Shown piece after piece: positions 12,426-24,488 of a stretch of 64,000 nucleotides of DNA. A model generated the notes under the pieces. That model made no database searches. It saw only the letters and a program-made list of their open reading frames with translations, and was not told where the DNA came from. The stretch spans positions 1,674,001 to 1,738,000 of the forward strand of contig JAMSLZ010000001.1 of the NCBI GenBank assembly GCA_026027325.1. Reading direction: 5' to 3'. Each line of letters begins with the position of its first letter. Position 1 is the first letter of the stretch. The position numbers and the translations under genes are program-made. This DNA comes from Actinomucor elegans (Eukaryota > Mucoromycota > Mucoromycetes > Mucorales > Mucoraceae).

Positions 12426-13060
12426 ATGGGTCGTATGTATACTTCTGGTAAGGGTATCTCTGGTAGTGCCCTCCCCTACCGTCGCACTCCTGCTTCTTGG
12501 GTCAAGACCACTTCTGAAGAAGTTGTTGACATGATCTGCAAGAACGCCAAGAAGGGTCTCTCTCCCGCTCAAATTGGTGTTATCCTCCGTGATTCTCATG
12601 GTATTCCTCAAGTCAAGTCCATCACTGGTAACAAGATCCTCCGTATCTTGAAGTCCAGCGGTCTTGCTCCTGAAGTCCCCGAGGATTTGTACCATCTTAT
12701 CAAGAAGGCCGTCTCCATCCGTAAGCATTTGGAACGTAACAGAAAGGATAAGGACTCCAAGTACCGTTTGATTCTCATCGAGTCTCGTATCCACCGTCTT
12801 GCTCGTTACTACAAGACTGCTGGTCAACTCCCTCCCACCTGGAAATAGTATCCTTTTTTAATTATACAGTACTAACATTTTACAGTTCGGGGTGTGTGTG
12901 GCTTATGGGATTTATCATTTTTATTTTTGCCTATATTGGACATTATGCCAGAGTCAACGTCTTTTCTTTGAAAGAAAAGCGAGCTCGATAACTGTCCTCC
13001 TTAACCCATTTTTTTCTTTCTAATAGTGAGTCTTCCACTGCTTCTGCTATGGTTGCCTAA
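12426..13060 (+). CDS. RPS13: 40S ribosomal protein S13 (uS15)
   Basis: uS15 binds the central domain of 18S rRNA. Two exons (12426-12847 and 13027-13060) give 151 residues, the exact usual length. The N-terminus [20 protein letters not shown], the core [19 protein letters not shown] and the segment [20 protein letters not shown] are diagnostic. The second exon supplies only the conserved tail [10 protein letters not shown]. The 179-nt intron splits the codon TA|T of YESS; unspliced RNA reads AAA TAG, so intron retention would end the protein after residue 140. The branch-like TACTAAC at about 12870 and a final CTTTCTAATAG acceptor support the intron; an earlier acceptor (ACAG at 12886) would not give the conserved tail. 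Codon use is richer in C-ending codons than in the neighbours, as expected for a highly expressed gene. Confidence 0.97.
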
Positions 13061-14272
13061 GCGTATCGCTTGTCTCTGTTTCTATCAAGGATCTCAATGG
13101 CTTTCAAGAAGAAACTATATCTTTTTCGTAATATCAGTATAGCTTATCTGAATGAAAGTAAACCATTAAATCTTTCATCTTCGATTTTATTGAAGAACAA
13201 AACAAACTACTGGGTCCCTTTTTTTTGGTGAATTTTTTTGACATGTTGAATACTTGTATTGCACTGATCTTTCCTTTTGCATAGACATTTTCCACTTGAC
13301 AGCATCAAAAGATGAACAGTATAACCTTATGATGACATCTAAATCTTTTTTATTACTTGACACTTCCGTGAGAGTTGTATTCACACTGGCTGAGGGTTAT
13401 ACTTTTCATCTTTAAAGGCTGTCTTTGGATTATTGTCAATATGTATCCTCATGCAATACATTTGTATTTAAGGAGTGATTATTGATAATAAATAAGAAAA
13501 CATTCTTTGGGGTTGGGATTATACTAATTTAAATAAAATTGTTCTTTATTATTTAATTTCTATTTGCTGTTGTATTTTTGTTTGGATTGATTTATATGAA
13601 CGTAAGCAAGCCGGTGAGCAATCTAAATTTATTACTGTGATGTGTAAAGTATGCATGAGTTATTGTAGTCGAATAAAGGCGTAAATAAAAGCAGCAGATT
13701 CTGAAGTTGGGTTACCTGTTCGATGAGAGTAGTAGTGAGTAGATATTAGTAATTAATCCTAAGCAAACACTACTATGTTCATCGTATTGCAGAGAGACAA
13801 TGGTTTAATAGATGCTGCAGTTCATTCTAAACATGATCTACTAATCTGATGCAGCATTTGGCCGAGATTGGTCAAGAGATCTGTACATCTATAGCTTTAG
13901 ATTTATAAAATCAATGCAATTTATTGCTTGTCTTTAAAATATATGTATATAGTATACCCATTGTAATTCAATAATGATTCTCGAATATTAAACAGCTCAT
14001 TCTAAACATTTAAGACTAAGTAAGCGTGATGTTCCACCAAGGTCCCTCCAGTGAATTGATGTTTGAAAAAAAAAATGGATTTGTATAACTGCCTTAACTT
14101 CATACGGAATCTAAGCAAGTCCTACATTAAACGTAAATTTGTAATAAAATAAGGGGTTTTATTTATAAATGTTGTGTATATGAAAAGGAGGAGGGGAAGG
14201 TTTATTGTCTACATAAAGAGAAGGCTAGTAAAAAAAAAAAAAAAAGTTTTTTTTTTCTTTTACTTGGGAAAC
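13061..14272. other. Intergenic, between convergent RPS13 and LHS1
   Basis: This stretch holds the 3' ends of both genes. It is AT-rich; I see no gene, RNA or clear repeat. A 65-codon minus frame at 13187-13384 has no protein-like features. Confidence 0.5.
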
Positions 14273-17200
14273 TTAAAGCTCATCATGCTCATGTTCTTCA
14301 GTAGCAGGAGTTTGGCTTTCAGTTGCAGGAGGGACATCACCTTCCTTGGGAGCTTCTTGTTTTCCAGCTTCTTGTTTTTCAACCTCTTCAGTTTCGTTCT
14401 TGGGCACTTCAGGTACCTTCTTTGGCACCTTAGGCTTCTTCTTGGTAATTAATTTCATTAAATGATCCTCAATAGCCTTCGTCTTTTCAACGACATGAGA
14501 GGTAAGAAGAACGGGATCTTCAGTATGAGCGAGCTTATTTTGAGCAGCAACCTTCTCGGCCATCCAGTGCTCGAGCTTCTCCGTAGCATTCAATAAAGCT
14601 TCCAATTCTTCTTCAGTATGATAACGAAGCTCTTCAGCTTTGGCACGCATACCAGATACAAATTCACGAGCCATCTTGAGCGTAGTATCTACGAGGTTGA
14701 TATTCTTTTCACGCTGAGTATACTCTCTAACACGGTGCTGAATAGGATGTTCAATGGATCTAATAAAAACAAAAAGGTTAACTCTTTTTGATTTAAATAG
14801 TCTGTTATAGGAACTTACTGAAGTTCTTTGAGCTTGCTGGTGTATACTGGAGTGTCGGCATGTTCACCTTCATCATAGAGCCAGTCAGAAGTTTCAGAAA
14901 GTCTTTCTCTGAACTTTTCAATATCACTTTCAGTAGCAATTATTCCAACGATATCATTGTACAAAAAGTCTTGAACACGATAAACAAAGGTTTCCAAAGC
15001 ATTACGAGACTCTTCACGAAGTCTCTTGCGGAGGTCTAAAGCATCCAGCTCGGCGATTCTAAAGCGAGAAAGAGATATGAGTATGCGAACCACAAATCAT
15101 CTCCAATATAAAGTACCTCTTTTTAGCAATAGCTTTTTCTCTATCATTAAGAGGAGTAAGACCAGTAGGAATATATTCAATGGACAAAGGAATCTTGATA
15201 ATGGAAACACTTTCCTTGGGTTCCTCAGTAGAATTGGTAGCCTTAGCTTCGTCAGCATCAGTAGCAGTCTTATTTTTGTCATCCGATTCTTGTTCGGATT
15301 CCTTGGTGTCCTTTCCTCCAAAGAAAGATTTCACTTTATCTAGCAAAAAAATAGATATGAATATACCAAAAGATGTGTGTTTAAAAAGTATAATTACCTT
15401 TGAAAGTCAACTTTGCAATGTGAAGTGAGGCCTCAGGAATAGAAATGATACCAGAGTTGGACAATTCAAAGGTGACACGGACCTTGGGAGGGATCTCAGA
15501 AGCTTTGATATCATCCTTGTGCTTCTTCATGGCTTCAGTAAGACCAGTGATCTTGACCTTGGCAAGACCATCTACAGCAGCGTTTGAGTCCTTCTCGTAA
15601 GCAACATCAAAGTCAAGATCAGTGACACGGTTGAAAGTCATGACTTTACGAGTACCAAGGCTACCAAACTTGCTAAAGATGGTAGTTTGTACGGCAGATG
15701 TAGCTAATAGATAAAAATTATTAGCCTCTTTATGAAAGCTGGAATAATGAATGAGGTTTACCTTCTTTGCCCTTATTTTCGGGTTTATAAGAGACTTCAA
15801 CAGGGAAAAGAGTAACATCTTTGATACTGATTTGCTTGCTTAATCTGAATTGATTACTAAGAGAAGCACCGCGGAAAGCAGCACCAAGAACAGCAGCTTC
15901 ATCGCCATTCACGTTTTTTGCAATCTTTTGACTATTGTATATAGATGAGTTGACCTGCTATTCTCTTTATGCGACAAATACTTACGCTCCAACAAGATCA
16001 ATCAATTGCTTTTGAACAGATGGCACACGAACACCACCGCCGACAAGTACAACAGATTGAATATCATCCTACCAAAGGAAACATTAGTCATACAAATTTG
16101 ATTTACAGAGAATCATCACATACCACGGTCATATTAGCAGCCTCTAGTGCTGTTTCAATGGGATTTTTAACACGTTCGATCAAATCCTTACAGATAGTTT
16201 CCAATTCAACTCTAGTGACCTTCAACTTAAAGTCCAGACCTTCATGAAGGCTTTCAATCTATAAAGTTTATTTAGTCATTCTAGTTTCTTGGTTCCATAA
16301 AAGATCACTTACGGAAGCCATTGTTTCGGTATTGGCACTCAAGATTTGTTTCACTCTAGTAGCTTCCTTCATCAATCTAGTCATGGCCCCAGAAGAAGTC
16401 TTGATATCTGTTTTCACGCGATCCTTGTTCAATTTCATAAATCCAGCAGCCAAAAGCTTTTGAAGTCGGACGTCCAATTCATGACCACCAAGCGTACGAT
16501 CGAAGCCAACACTTCTCACTTCGAGCTGAGGAGCAGTACGTGTTACTTTACCTTCTTTGGTTTCGACATTGGAAAATGTGACAATAGAAGCGACAGTAGA
16601 TCCAGCACCCATATCATAAAAGATGTGATTTTCGGCTGTCTTTCCAATCTCGCGGTTCACGGCATAGTTGAGTGCAACTAGAGCAGAAAAACAACAATTA
16701 GATCATATACACATATAGAGAGAGCACAATGCCATCTATTATTTTACCAGCAGTCTCATCGTGCATCAAGGTCAATACATTCAACCCAGCAATTTCAGCA
16801 GCATCGAGAATCGATTGACGTTCATATTGATTAGCAAATGGTGTAACCTATTGAATAAAAAGGTTAAGCTATGCAAACTATGCAAAAACAACAACTTTCA
16901 AACTTACAGTGATTACGCAATCCTTGACATTTTCGCCAGCAGTAGCAGATGCTTGCTGTTTGGCATTTTGAAACTGGTATGCGATCAATTCTTCAATAGA
17001 TAACTGAGTGGTGCCGTTATGAATAAACACGGGCATCTCTCTCTCTTTATCGACAACCATTTCATTCACATAACGACGACGAAACTCTTGTGAAAGTGGA
17101 TCATCAAACTTCTTTGCAACTATACTCTTCAAGTTTGAATATGTCAAGTGAGGGAATCGACCAGCCTAATATAGTGAACAAGTCAGTTTTCTTGAACAAA

Positions 17201-17467
17201 AAAAAAGAGAGAGTGTTGTATTATTACCAAGCTGACTGCATCGCTACCATAAATACGTTCATCGTGACGAATAGTCACTACAGACTGTGTCTTTCTTTTC
17301 GAGTCTTTGTTCAAAGCTACGTCTAAAGGCATACCGGGTTTAATAAGACCGACCTTGAACCATTCTGTACCATAGTCAATAGACATAACAGCTGCCTGGG
17401 CAACAGGTATGATAGCACATAATAACGCTATTGTGTAAACAAGTACACATAGCCAACGCGATGTCAT
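14273..17467 (-). CDS. LHS1: ER-lumenal Hsp70-family chaperone Lhs1/GRP170 (HYOU1)
   Basis: This large Hsp70 is the nucleotide exchange factor of BiP/Kar2 and a holdase in the ER lumen. Eleven exons (17467-17228, 17165-16908, 16847-16748, 16677-16313, 16258-16124, 16068-15986, 15931-15762, 15703-15398, 15339-15117, 15058-14819, 14759-14273) join in frame to 868 residues, close to yeast Lhs1 (881). The start ATG at 17465-17467 opens a signal peptide (MTSRWLCVLVYTIALLCAII, cleavage probably after AQA). The Hsp70 ATPase follows: MSIDYGTEWFKVGL, phosphate-loop DMGAGSTVASIV, and VLVGGGVRVPSVQ. A beta-sandwich, an acidic insertion and a long helical lid come next. The tail is Lys/Pro/Glu-rich and ends HDEL, the ER retrieval signal. 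An alternative TTG two codons upstream is not needed. Confidence 0.95.
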
Positions 17468-19668
17468 TTTCAAAAGAAAAAAAAATTAGTCAAAAGAAAG
17501 GGGAGAACAAGTTCAATCGAAACGTGTAGAATGAAGGCTTTATTTCACTGGAAATCGCTGAACTTGTCCACTTACAATTGGACAGAACTAAACTTCGATT
17601 AGAGTGCAGTCACCCCATTATTAGATTCATTTTTATATAGGGTGCATTAATAAGGGTACACGAGAAAATTTAGACACGCCGCTGCCAAAAGTTCTAGCTT
17701 AGGTTGAGTGTTCATAAAAGCAGCCGCTTCTAGGCAACATTATGTCTGATTTGATCATAAAAAAAAAGACGTTTACAAAAAGTCAAGGAAAAGCAAAGCT
17801 TTAATTAGACAGGTATTTGCTCCATGAAAAATATAATAAAAAAAAACTAGGATCAATAAAAACAGGATCTAGAGTATAACAAAAGAATCAAAGCAGATCC
17901 AAGAGTTTATTAGATACAATATCTAATTTTGAACATGAATTACTCTTTAGATGTAACATCTTACTGAAATCAGTCGAGATCTCGAGTGTTAATTAATCCA
18001 ACCTGCCAATTTTTTGATTTTTGGCTCAGATTAATGCCAAAAAAACATATAAAGACAACAAGTGCGTATTTGCACTTAATATGCTTGATGGCATTTGTAG
18101 AGAATTTAAAACTCTTTAAAATGACACAAGTTGTGTGATAGTGTAGAAAGGAAAATAATATTCAATAGAAGTTCTCTATTTTTTTATGTCACTACGAATA
18201 TATCTGCATTAGAAAGAGCTAGTTATAGCTCTATATATGGCACCGTTTCAAAGTCACCTTGATTATTTGCCGCTACGGAGAAGCTTGTATAAATCAGCCA
18301 AGTGATTTTTATGGGCTCAAGGACCTGATAAAAAAAAAGTTCTATTGAACAGTACAAAATTAAATAATATAAAAAGAAAGAAAAAATAAAACAAGGTGAT
18401 AGGCATACTAAGTTTGAGAGAGAGTGTGTGTATGTGTTTAAAAAAAAAAGACTGGCCGATAAAGGCTTTATGAACGCTGGGCTAGTGCATTTTTGATTTT
18501 TCGAGAATCAATTTGGTACTAGTAGATGTGAAAATATTGTTAATTAAAATACTATATATTCATGTGCTTTTCAAAGTCGAGAGATAGCGATAATAGTTAG
18601 AGCAAGAGCTATATAGGGAAGACTCGATGATATGTCAAGAGGAAAGAACTACAAGCTACAAATGCAATAGTTGTGCCAGACCAACGAAGGAAATAGATTA
18701 AAAGTTTCAGAAGGTAGCTTTCGCAAGACAGTCAAAGAAGAAACTTGTTTTAGTTTCAGGTTCTGAACAGATTCACTAATCGCTAGAAGGAAACTTGATA
18801 GGTGCCCACTGAGATAACATCACAGCAAGAATCGCATTAAATAACGATTTTTTGTCAAGTCAATATATATATAGTATGAATGATGTTGGTTAAGGTATTC
18901 AATATTCGCCTTTCAATGAAAATAGATTGATTTGGTATTACTTAAGTTCTGCTAACCGTGATCTGAGTTCCAGAAACTAATACTACTACGATTGTAATAA
19001 GTAATATGTAAAGGTTTGAGCATTTGAAATTAATAGAGTTATAGGTCATATTTTCAAAATAAATCATATTTCAGTATATCGTTTTAGAGAATAAAAGTTC
19101 TGTGTCTTCGAGATGTACCATCTTTTGTTTATTTACCTATACAGTTACAAAAGCAGTACAATAAAGTAACGTTTTGCTTTATAAACTATCCGAAAATCAA
19201 AGTTTCGTCTGATGGGCGCAACTTTTAGAGATAGCCTGTGATTTTGCAGTTGTGTCTTTAAATCCGGGTGGGCCAATAAAATCAATCCACCTGTATATAT
19301 TTTTGTTACTTGCACCTCATACGTCGTTCCTTCATTGACAAAACACTATAACTTGGGAGAATCCAAGCGTGAGTTCACCTATGTTATAAATCTACTATTA
19401 AACAGACTATATTTTCAAAGTCTTTAGTGAAAACATTTTTATTTTTAAAAAAAAGGTTTGCTGCTGAACAAAACAAACCATATATGATTAAGATAAGCAT
19501 TTGCATCTGTTGTGTATATTGCTACGCTTTTCTATAACTACAGGTAAATCCGAAATGGGCGTTTAGATATGTTATTTTGCAACAACTTCTTAGCGAAGCT
19601 TAATTTATTGATTTATTTAATGCGGGTATGAGAGAGGTTTAGATAATAAGAAATGTATTTTTTTTTTT
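17468..19668. other. Intergenic, 5' of LHS1 and 3' of ACS
   Basis: About 2.2 kb with no supported gene. It is AT-rich, with A-tracts and a short GA/GT-rich patch near 18410-18435. I looked for an unfolded-protein-response element upstream of LHS1 and found no convincing one. Confidence 0.45.
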
Positions 19669-21932
19669 TTACTTCTTTTGCTTGCCATGAACACGTTCAA
19701 TCAAATGAGCAACAACGGCAGGTTCAGCCAATGTAGAGATATCACCTAATGAATCGTGTTCACCGTTTACGATCTTGCGCAGAATACGGCGCATGATCTT
19801 ACCAGAACGAGTTTTAGGAAGATCGTTCACAATATAAATACGCTTAGGAGAAGCAAATGGACCAATAGAGCTACGGACAGCCAAGATCAATTCCTTTTCG
19901 AGACCTTCTGAGTCATCAATGTTGGGCTTCAATGTAGCAAAGGCATGGATACATTGGCCAGTCAAGTCATCTTGGCCACCCACAACAGCTGCTTCTGCTA
20001 CAGAGTGATGTAAAATCAAGGCAGATTCGATTTCTGCAGTAGAAAGTCTGTGACCAGATACATTGATAACATCTATAATAGGCTAAATCAGTGTTTTGTA
20101 AAATAAAGCTGTTTCAATTGTTGTATTTACCATCTACACGACCCCGGATCCAGATGTAACCATCCTTATCTCTGGTAGCGCCATCACCTAGTCACAAGTT
20201 AGACAGTGGATTATCTAACAAAATTATGTAATATTACCTGTAAAGTAGTGGTTCTTATAAGGGTTCAAATAGGTATCGAGGTAACGATAATGGTTGTTAT
20301 AGACTGAACGAGCCATAGATGGCCATGGTTGACTGATGGCCAAGACACCAGTGACATTATTGCCCTTGAGTTCAACACCAGTTTGAGGATCCAAAATGAC
20401 AGGCTTAATACCAAAGAAGGGGAAGGTAGCAGAACCAGGCTTGGTGGCAGTAGCACCAGGTAATGGAGTAACAATAATAGAACCGGTCTCTGTTTGCCAG
20501 TAAGTATCGACTACTGCACATCTGCCTTTACCAACTTGTTCATTGTACCATTCCCAGGCTTCAGGATTGATAGGTTCACCCACGGAACCAATAACACGCA
20601 AAGAAGAAAGATCGTTCTTTTGCACCCACTTGTCGCCTAATCGACGAAGAGCACGAATAGCGGTAGGAGCAGTATAGAATTGAGTGACCTTGTGCTTGGC
20701 TACCAACTGCCAGAAACGAGATGGGTCAGGATAAGTGGGCGTTGATTCAAACAAAACTGTCGTGGCACCCAATGCAAGAGGACCGTACACAATGTAGGTG
20801 TGACCCTGTAATGTAATATCAGTATGCATGTAATAATAAATTAGAGTATACCCACAGTAATCCATCCAACGTCAGCCATACAAGCATGGATATCTCCCTC
20901 ATGATAATCAAACACGTATTTGACTGTAGCAGCAGCGCCCAAAAGATAACCACCTGTTGTATGCACAACACCCTTGGGTGTACCAGTGGATCCTGAAGTA
21001 TAAAGCAAAAAGAGAGGATCTTCGGCGTTTACATTTGTAGGAGCACAATAAGGACGAGCCTTGGCCGTTTCTTCGTGCCACCAAAGATCACGACCAGCGG
21101 TAAATGGAACTTCAGAACCAGTGCGACGGTACACCAAGACATGTTCAACTGTAGGCGTAGCCTTCAATGCTTCATCCACAATACGCTTAGTGGCAATGTT
21201 CTTACCACCACGACGACCTTCATCAGCAGTCAAGACGATACGAGCACCAGCATCATTAATACGATCACGAAGCGAATCAGAAGAGAAACCAGCAAACACA
21301 ACAGAATGAACAGCACCAATACGAGCACAAGCCAACATGGCATAAACAGCTTCAGGTACCATAGGCATATAGATGGCTACATTGTCACCCTTGCGCACAT
21401 CCAAAGACTTTAACACATTTGCAACACGACTGACTTCTTGTAACAATTCACGGTAAGTAATGTTACGAACATTTTCAGGTTCATCGCCTTCATGTATAAT
21501 GGCAATCTGTTTATTGTTGTTAACAAATATGTACATACCAACTCCTATCCTTTTTATTTTTTGTTTACCTTGTTGGGCGTAGCTAACGCGTGACGATCAA
21601 CACAATTGACTGCAACATTAAGTTCACCTTCCAAGAACCAAGCAACATCGCCTTCAGCGAAACTACCGCTTTGTACAGTTTCAAATGGTCTTGACCAAGT
21701 CAACAATTCACGGGCAAGCTATAAATCATGTTAATATGTGACAGGAAATAAAAAAGACGCGTTTAAATATAATTACATTGCCAAAGAACTTGTCTGGGTT
21801 AGTGACACTTTCTTCCCATTTCTTCTTGTAATCATCAAAGCTAGAGATGAATGGCTTTGGAACAGATCCGTCCAGTAATCTTTTGGGCACAGGGAACACT
21901 TTGTCAGCAGCAGAAGAAGATTGAACAGTCAT
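19669..21932 (-). CDS. ACS: Acetyl-CoA synthetase (AMP-forming)
   Basis: The enzyme activates acetate to acetyl-CoA through acetyl-AMP and feeds lipid synthesis and histone acetylation. Six exons (21932-21777, 21718-21569, 21506-20856, 20805-20238, 20187-20131, 20072-19669) give 661 residues, normal for the family. Seen motifs: [24 protein letters not shown] A3 loop (the [11 protein letters not shown] core), AMP-binding TYWQTETG, hinge region with [20 protein letters not shown], and near the C-terminus [12 protein letters not shown], holding the catalytic Lys that is controlled by acetylation in this family. The intron inside [13 protein letters not shown] uses the donor GTGGGT. There is no mitochondrial or PTS1 signal (C-terminus HGKQKK), so a cytosolic/nuclear location is likely. 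In ascomycetes this gene is facA/ACS1; a Mucorales symbol is not implied. Confidence 0.95.
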
Positions 21933-22525
21933 TTTATTTAAAGAGATAAAGAAAAGTCTAAAGAAGAAAAGTAAACTTTCTAGTATTTATAGGTATGTAC
22001 CTGCTTCTAATCAGCAGATCTATTGGATGACATAAGCTTTTGCGGGTTTGCAGTGTGTTACTCTTTAGGTAATTTGTTCTCACCCTGTTATGTGCCACAT
22101 CAGTCCAACCCCCCAGATGGTTGTTTCATAGTAAAGGTGACACTGTGGGGAAAAAAATGACTTTTATCCTTTTGGTTCATACGTGTGAATATTTTTATCG
22201 CAAAGAACAAGTACAGATTCTAGAAGAACACCCGCGGTAATGGCACTATATCGGTGTAATTATCCCACTTTTAACTTTCAAATGAATCTACAGTATAGAA
22301 GTCATATCAAATAAGCAAAGTGACACTTGTAAACTACCTTTTATGTCTCTAGACTGTCATTACTATAAAAGTAGGTAGTTATCTATAATAAATCAAATGA
22401 TTTCTATTGCTTAGTAAGGAAAAAGGGCACTGGTCCACCAAAGGTAAATGCCAGTTCTGATGTATTATCCAGCTAGACAAAGAACTCACACGTTCTATTA
22501 TTGGGTTGCAGAAGCTCTTCATTGG
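21933..22525. other. Intergenic, upstream of ACS
   Basis: Contains the ACS 5' region. No gene is seen. Confidence 0.4.
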
Positions 22526-22678
22526 CTATGACCAATGCTTCAAGGATCGTGATACAGCGTCCATTTGTTCTTTGGTTAACCCCATTTGTTGAATGGTCTT
22601 GAGAATCCTCGTTACTAAAGTGTCTTTCATGACATGTAAGCTATCATCAAGAGATGATTTAAGATTATTGAAGGCCAT
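22526..22678 (-). CDS. Hypothetical small protein (50 residues)
   Basis: An ATG-initiated frame of 51 codons encodes MAFNNLKSSLDDSLHVMKDT and ends SRSLKHWS. It looks helical and amphipathic (alternating Leu/Val/Ile with Lys/Asp/Gln), with no Cys, signal peptide or low complexity. A second frame in the same strand is also open for about 45 codons, and an in-frame-looking piece downstream (ELAFTFGGPVPFF, ending at a TAG near 22409) could be a further exon if a non-obvious splice exists. I do not recognise a family. It may be a short real gene, a first exon, or chance. Confidence 0.25.
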   Translation of the reverse strand: MAFNNLKSSLDDSLHVMKDTLVTRILKTIQQMGLTKEQMDAVSRSLKHWS

Positions 22679-23680
22679 GTTGACTATGGATTTTATCATA
22701 GAAACTAAGCTTGTTTAAAATCACTATAATAAATGATTCAATTCAGCCGCATCTAATCAAATTTCTTTGTATTTGGAGATCTTTAAGACAGCAACTTTAA
22801 AACGCATACAAATTGTTTAGGTTGTATAACAAGCTTTTGCTATTTGTATAACAGCATCGGTGAGATTATTTCAGATGACGGCAAAAACTAGACCGATATA
22901 GTGTTCCTGCCGCGGCTTTTGCTTATAAGCGTATTTGACACTAAATATCTTTCAAATAGTATATAAAGAGGGCCATTTTTCTTTACTTCTCTCCTGTCAA
23001 AACCACTTTCCTTTCAGCTTTGAAATCAGAAAAAAAAATCCAAAGAAACAGCCATGAGAAGAAATACATTTATTCACACGAACTCGGAACGTTACTCTTT
23101 ACTTTTCCCATCATATTTTACCAAACGGTTTTTATCTCGCACCTTAATCTATTGGATCTTTATATGGAATCACGGTTGAACAAGTTTCCCCACATAAAAA
23201 CACGTCGTGCGTGGGGATGAACTTTAAAACACGACAGAATCAGATGTTACACTATCAAAGCCTTCATATTATCATAATCATCACCTTATTTTTTTTTTCT
23301 TTTTCTCTTTCCATTGGTGTACTTTCAGGTGAGCAATCACGAGTGAAGCTTCATTCGACAGAACGATTTTTGATTTATCAATCTCTCGAAAATCATGATC
23401 CTTTTATGAAAGAAGACGGATTCTCAAGAATCTATTACCACTAGAGCAGCAATACTCGTAACATTGGATTACGACAAGAGAAAAGAAAAAAGGGAGCAAC
23501 TATTTGTTTCTTAGAGGCAACGAATGAATAAATGTCAACAGATCATGTCATGTAACAATCGCATTCGAGTAGATCTGAAGGTTTTCCAGGAGCAGCAACT
23601 CATTCAAAACATGAAATGCCAATCAGATGCGACATTAGGCTGAGATCATTAAAGTTAGATGACATAAAATATATGCCATT
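22679..23680. other. Intergenic
   Basis: AT-rich DNA. Plus-strand frames at 23020-23220 and 23211-23444 are open, but the first lacks protein-like features. The second starts with a hydrophobic stretch (IIIIITLFFFSFSLSIGVLS-like) that may be chance from T-rich DNA. One copy of a dispersed 14-mer lies near 23618-23631. Confidence 0.35.
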
Positions 23681-23682
23681 TA

Positions 23683-24146
23683 CAGTGCTACCTAAAATCA
23701 AATATAATCATTCAAGCTTAATCGAATAACGATTCTAGTGACCAAAACAAATTTATTATGAACATGTCGTAAACCATCAGATGTAAAATTAAGCTAGAAT
23801 CAATTGAGAAATAATGGTACTGTTGAGAACGGAAAGATTCCTAGGTCATGCCCTTTGGTTCATTTTTTTTTTTTGAAAAAACTACGGCTTTTCGTTTAAG
23901 TAAACTTTATTAAGATCGACTCTTGATTTTTGCTCAAAAGTTGATTTTTAGTTTAAAATAAAAACTGGAGATTTCATTGAAATTGGCCATTTTTATTCCA
24001 TTCTTAGTATCATCATCATTCTTCAATCGATTCTAGTTTAATTTTACATCTGATGGTTATAACATGTTCATAATAAATTTGCTTTGGTCACTAGAATCGT
24101 TATTTGATTAAGCTTGAATGATTATATTTGATTTTAGGTAGCACTG
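23683..24146. mobile_element. Mariner-type MITE with 126-bp terminal inverted repeats
   Basis: The ends are CAGTGCTACCTAAAATC (left, from 23683) and its reverse complement ending at 24146. Each end is flanked by TA (23681-23682 and 24147-24148), the target duplication of Tc1/mariner elements, and the CAGTG terminus also fits that superfamily. The arms run to about 23808 and back from about 24021, and I count only a handful of mismatches in about 126 bp. The 210-bp centre has no transposase reading frame. It is therefore a non-autonomous palindromic element about 464 bp long. Transcripts through it would fold into a long hairpin. It lies between the ACS promoter side and the 3' end of TUP1. 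Confidence 0.85.
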
Positions 24147-24148
24147 TA

Positions 24149-24488
24149 AATAGCATACGCTTCAGGTAAAATGAAGGAGTAAGTTACTGACTAATTTTGA
24201 TCAAATATCGTATCTTATGAGATACATATTAAAAGAAAACTATTATATCTACTAAAACATCTGTTTCATTGAAATACCACGAGTATGCCATTCGTTAATG
24301 ATCAATGGATTACATGCTTTCCATATGAATTGTAGACCTAGAGAATTTATATAAGCAGTAGTTTTTAGCAGTAAAGGCTATTTGTAGATATGTTTTACTT
24401 GCTGTTTTTTTTATTATATAAAGAAAAGAAAAAAAAGGAATTGAGATAGTTGAATAACAAAAAAGGGTTTTGAATATAAAGAAAAGGC
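24149..24488. other. Intergenic, 3' of TUP1
   Basis: AT-rich 3' flank of TUP1. Nothing else is seen. Confidence 0.4.

Noticed and set aside
12417..12827. Minus-strand frame of 136 codons opposite RPS13
   Set aside because: Shadow of the strongly biased RPS13 codons; its sequence has no domain and the start lies inside RPS13 coding sequence.
12846..12848. TAG as the true RPS13 stop (140 residues)
   Set aside because: A spliced second exon restores the conserved 11-residue tail and the exact family length of 151.
12848..13026. snoRNA in the RPS13 intron (vertebrate RPS13 introns host U14)
   Set aside because: I could not find paired C (RTGATGA) and D (CTGA) boxes with a closing stem in this intron.
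23211..23444. Secreted protein gene with hydrophobic start
   Set aside because: The hydrophobic run comes from a T-rich tract, the N-terminus before it is polar and long, and no cleavage site or downstream motif supports it.
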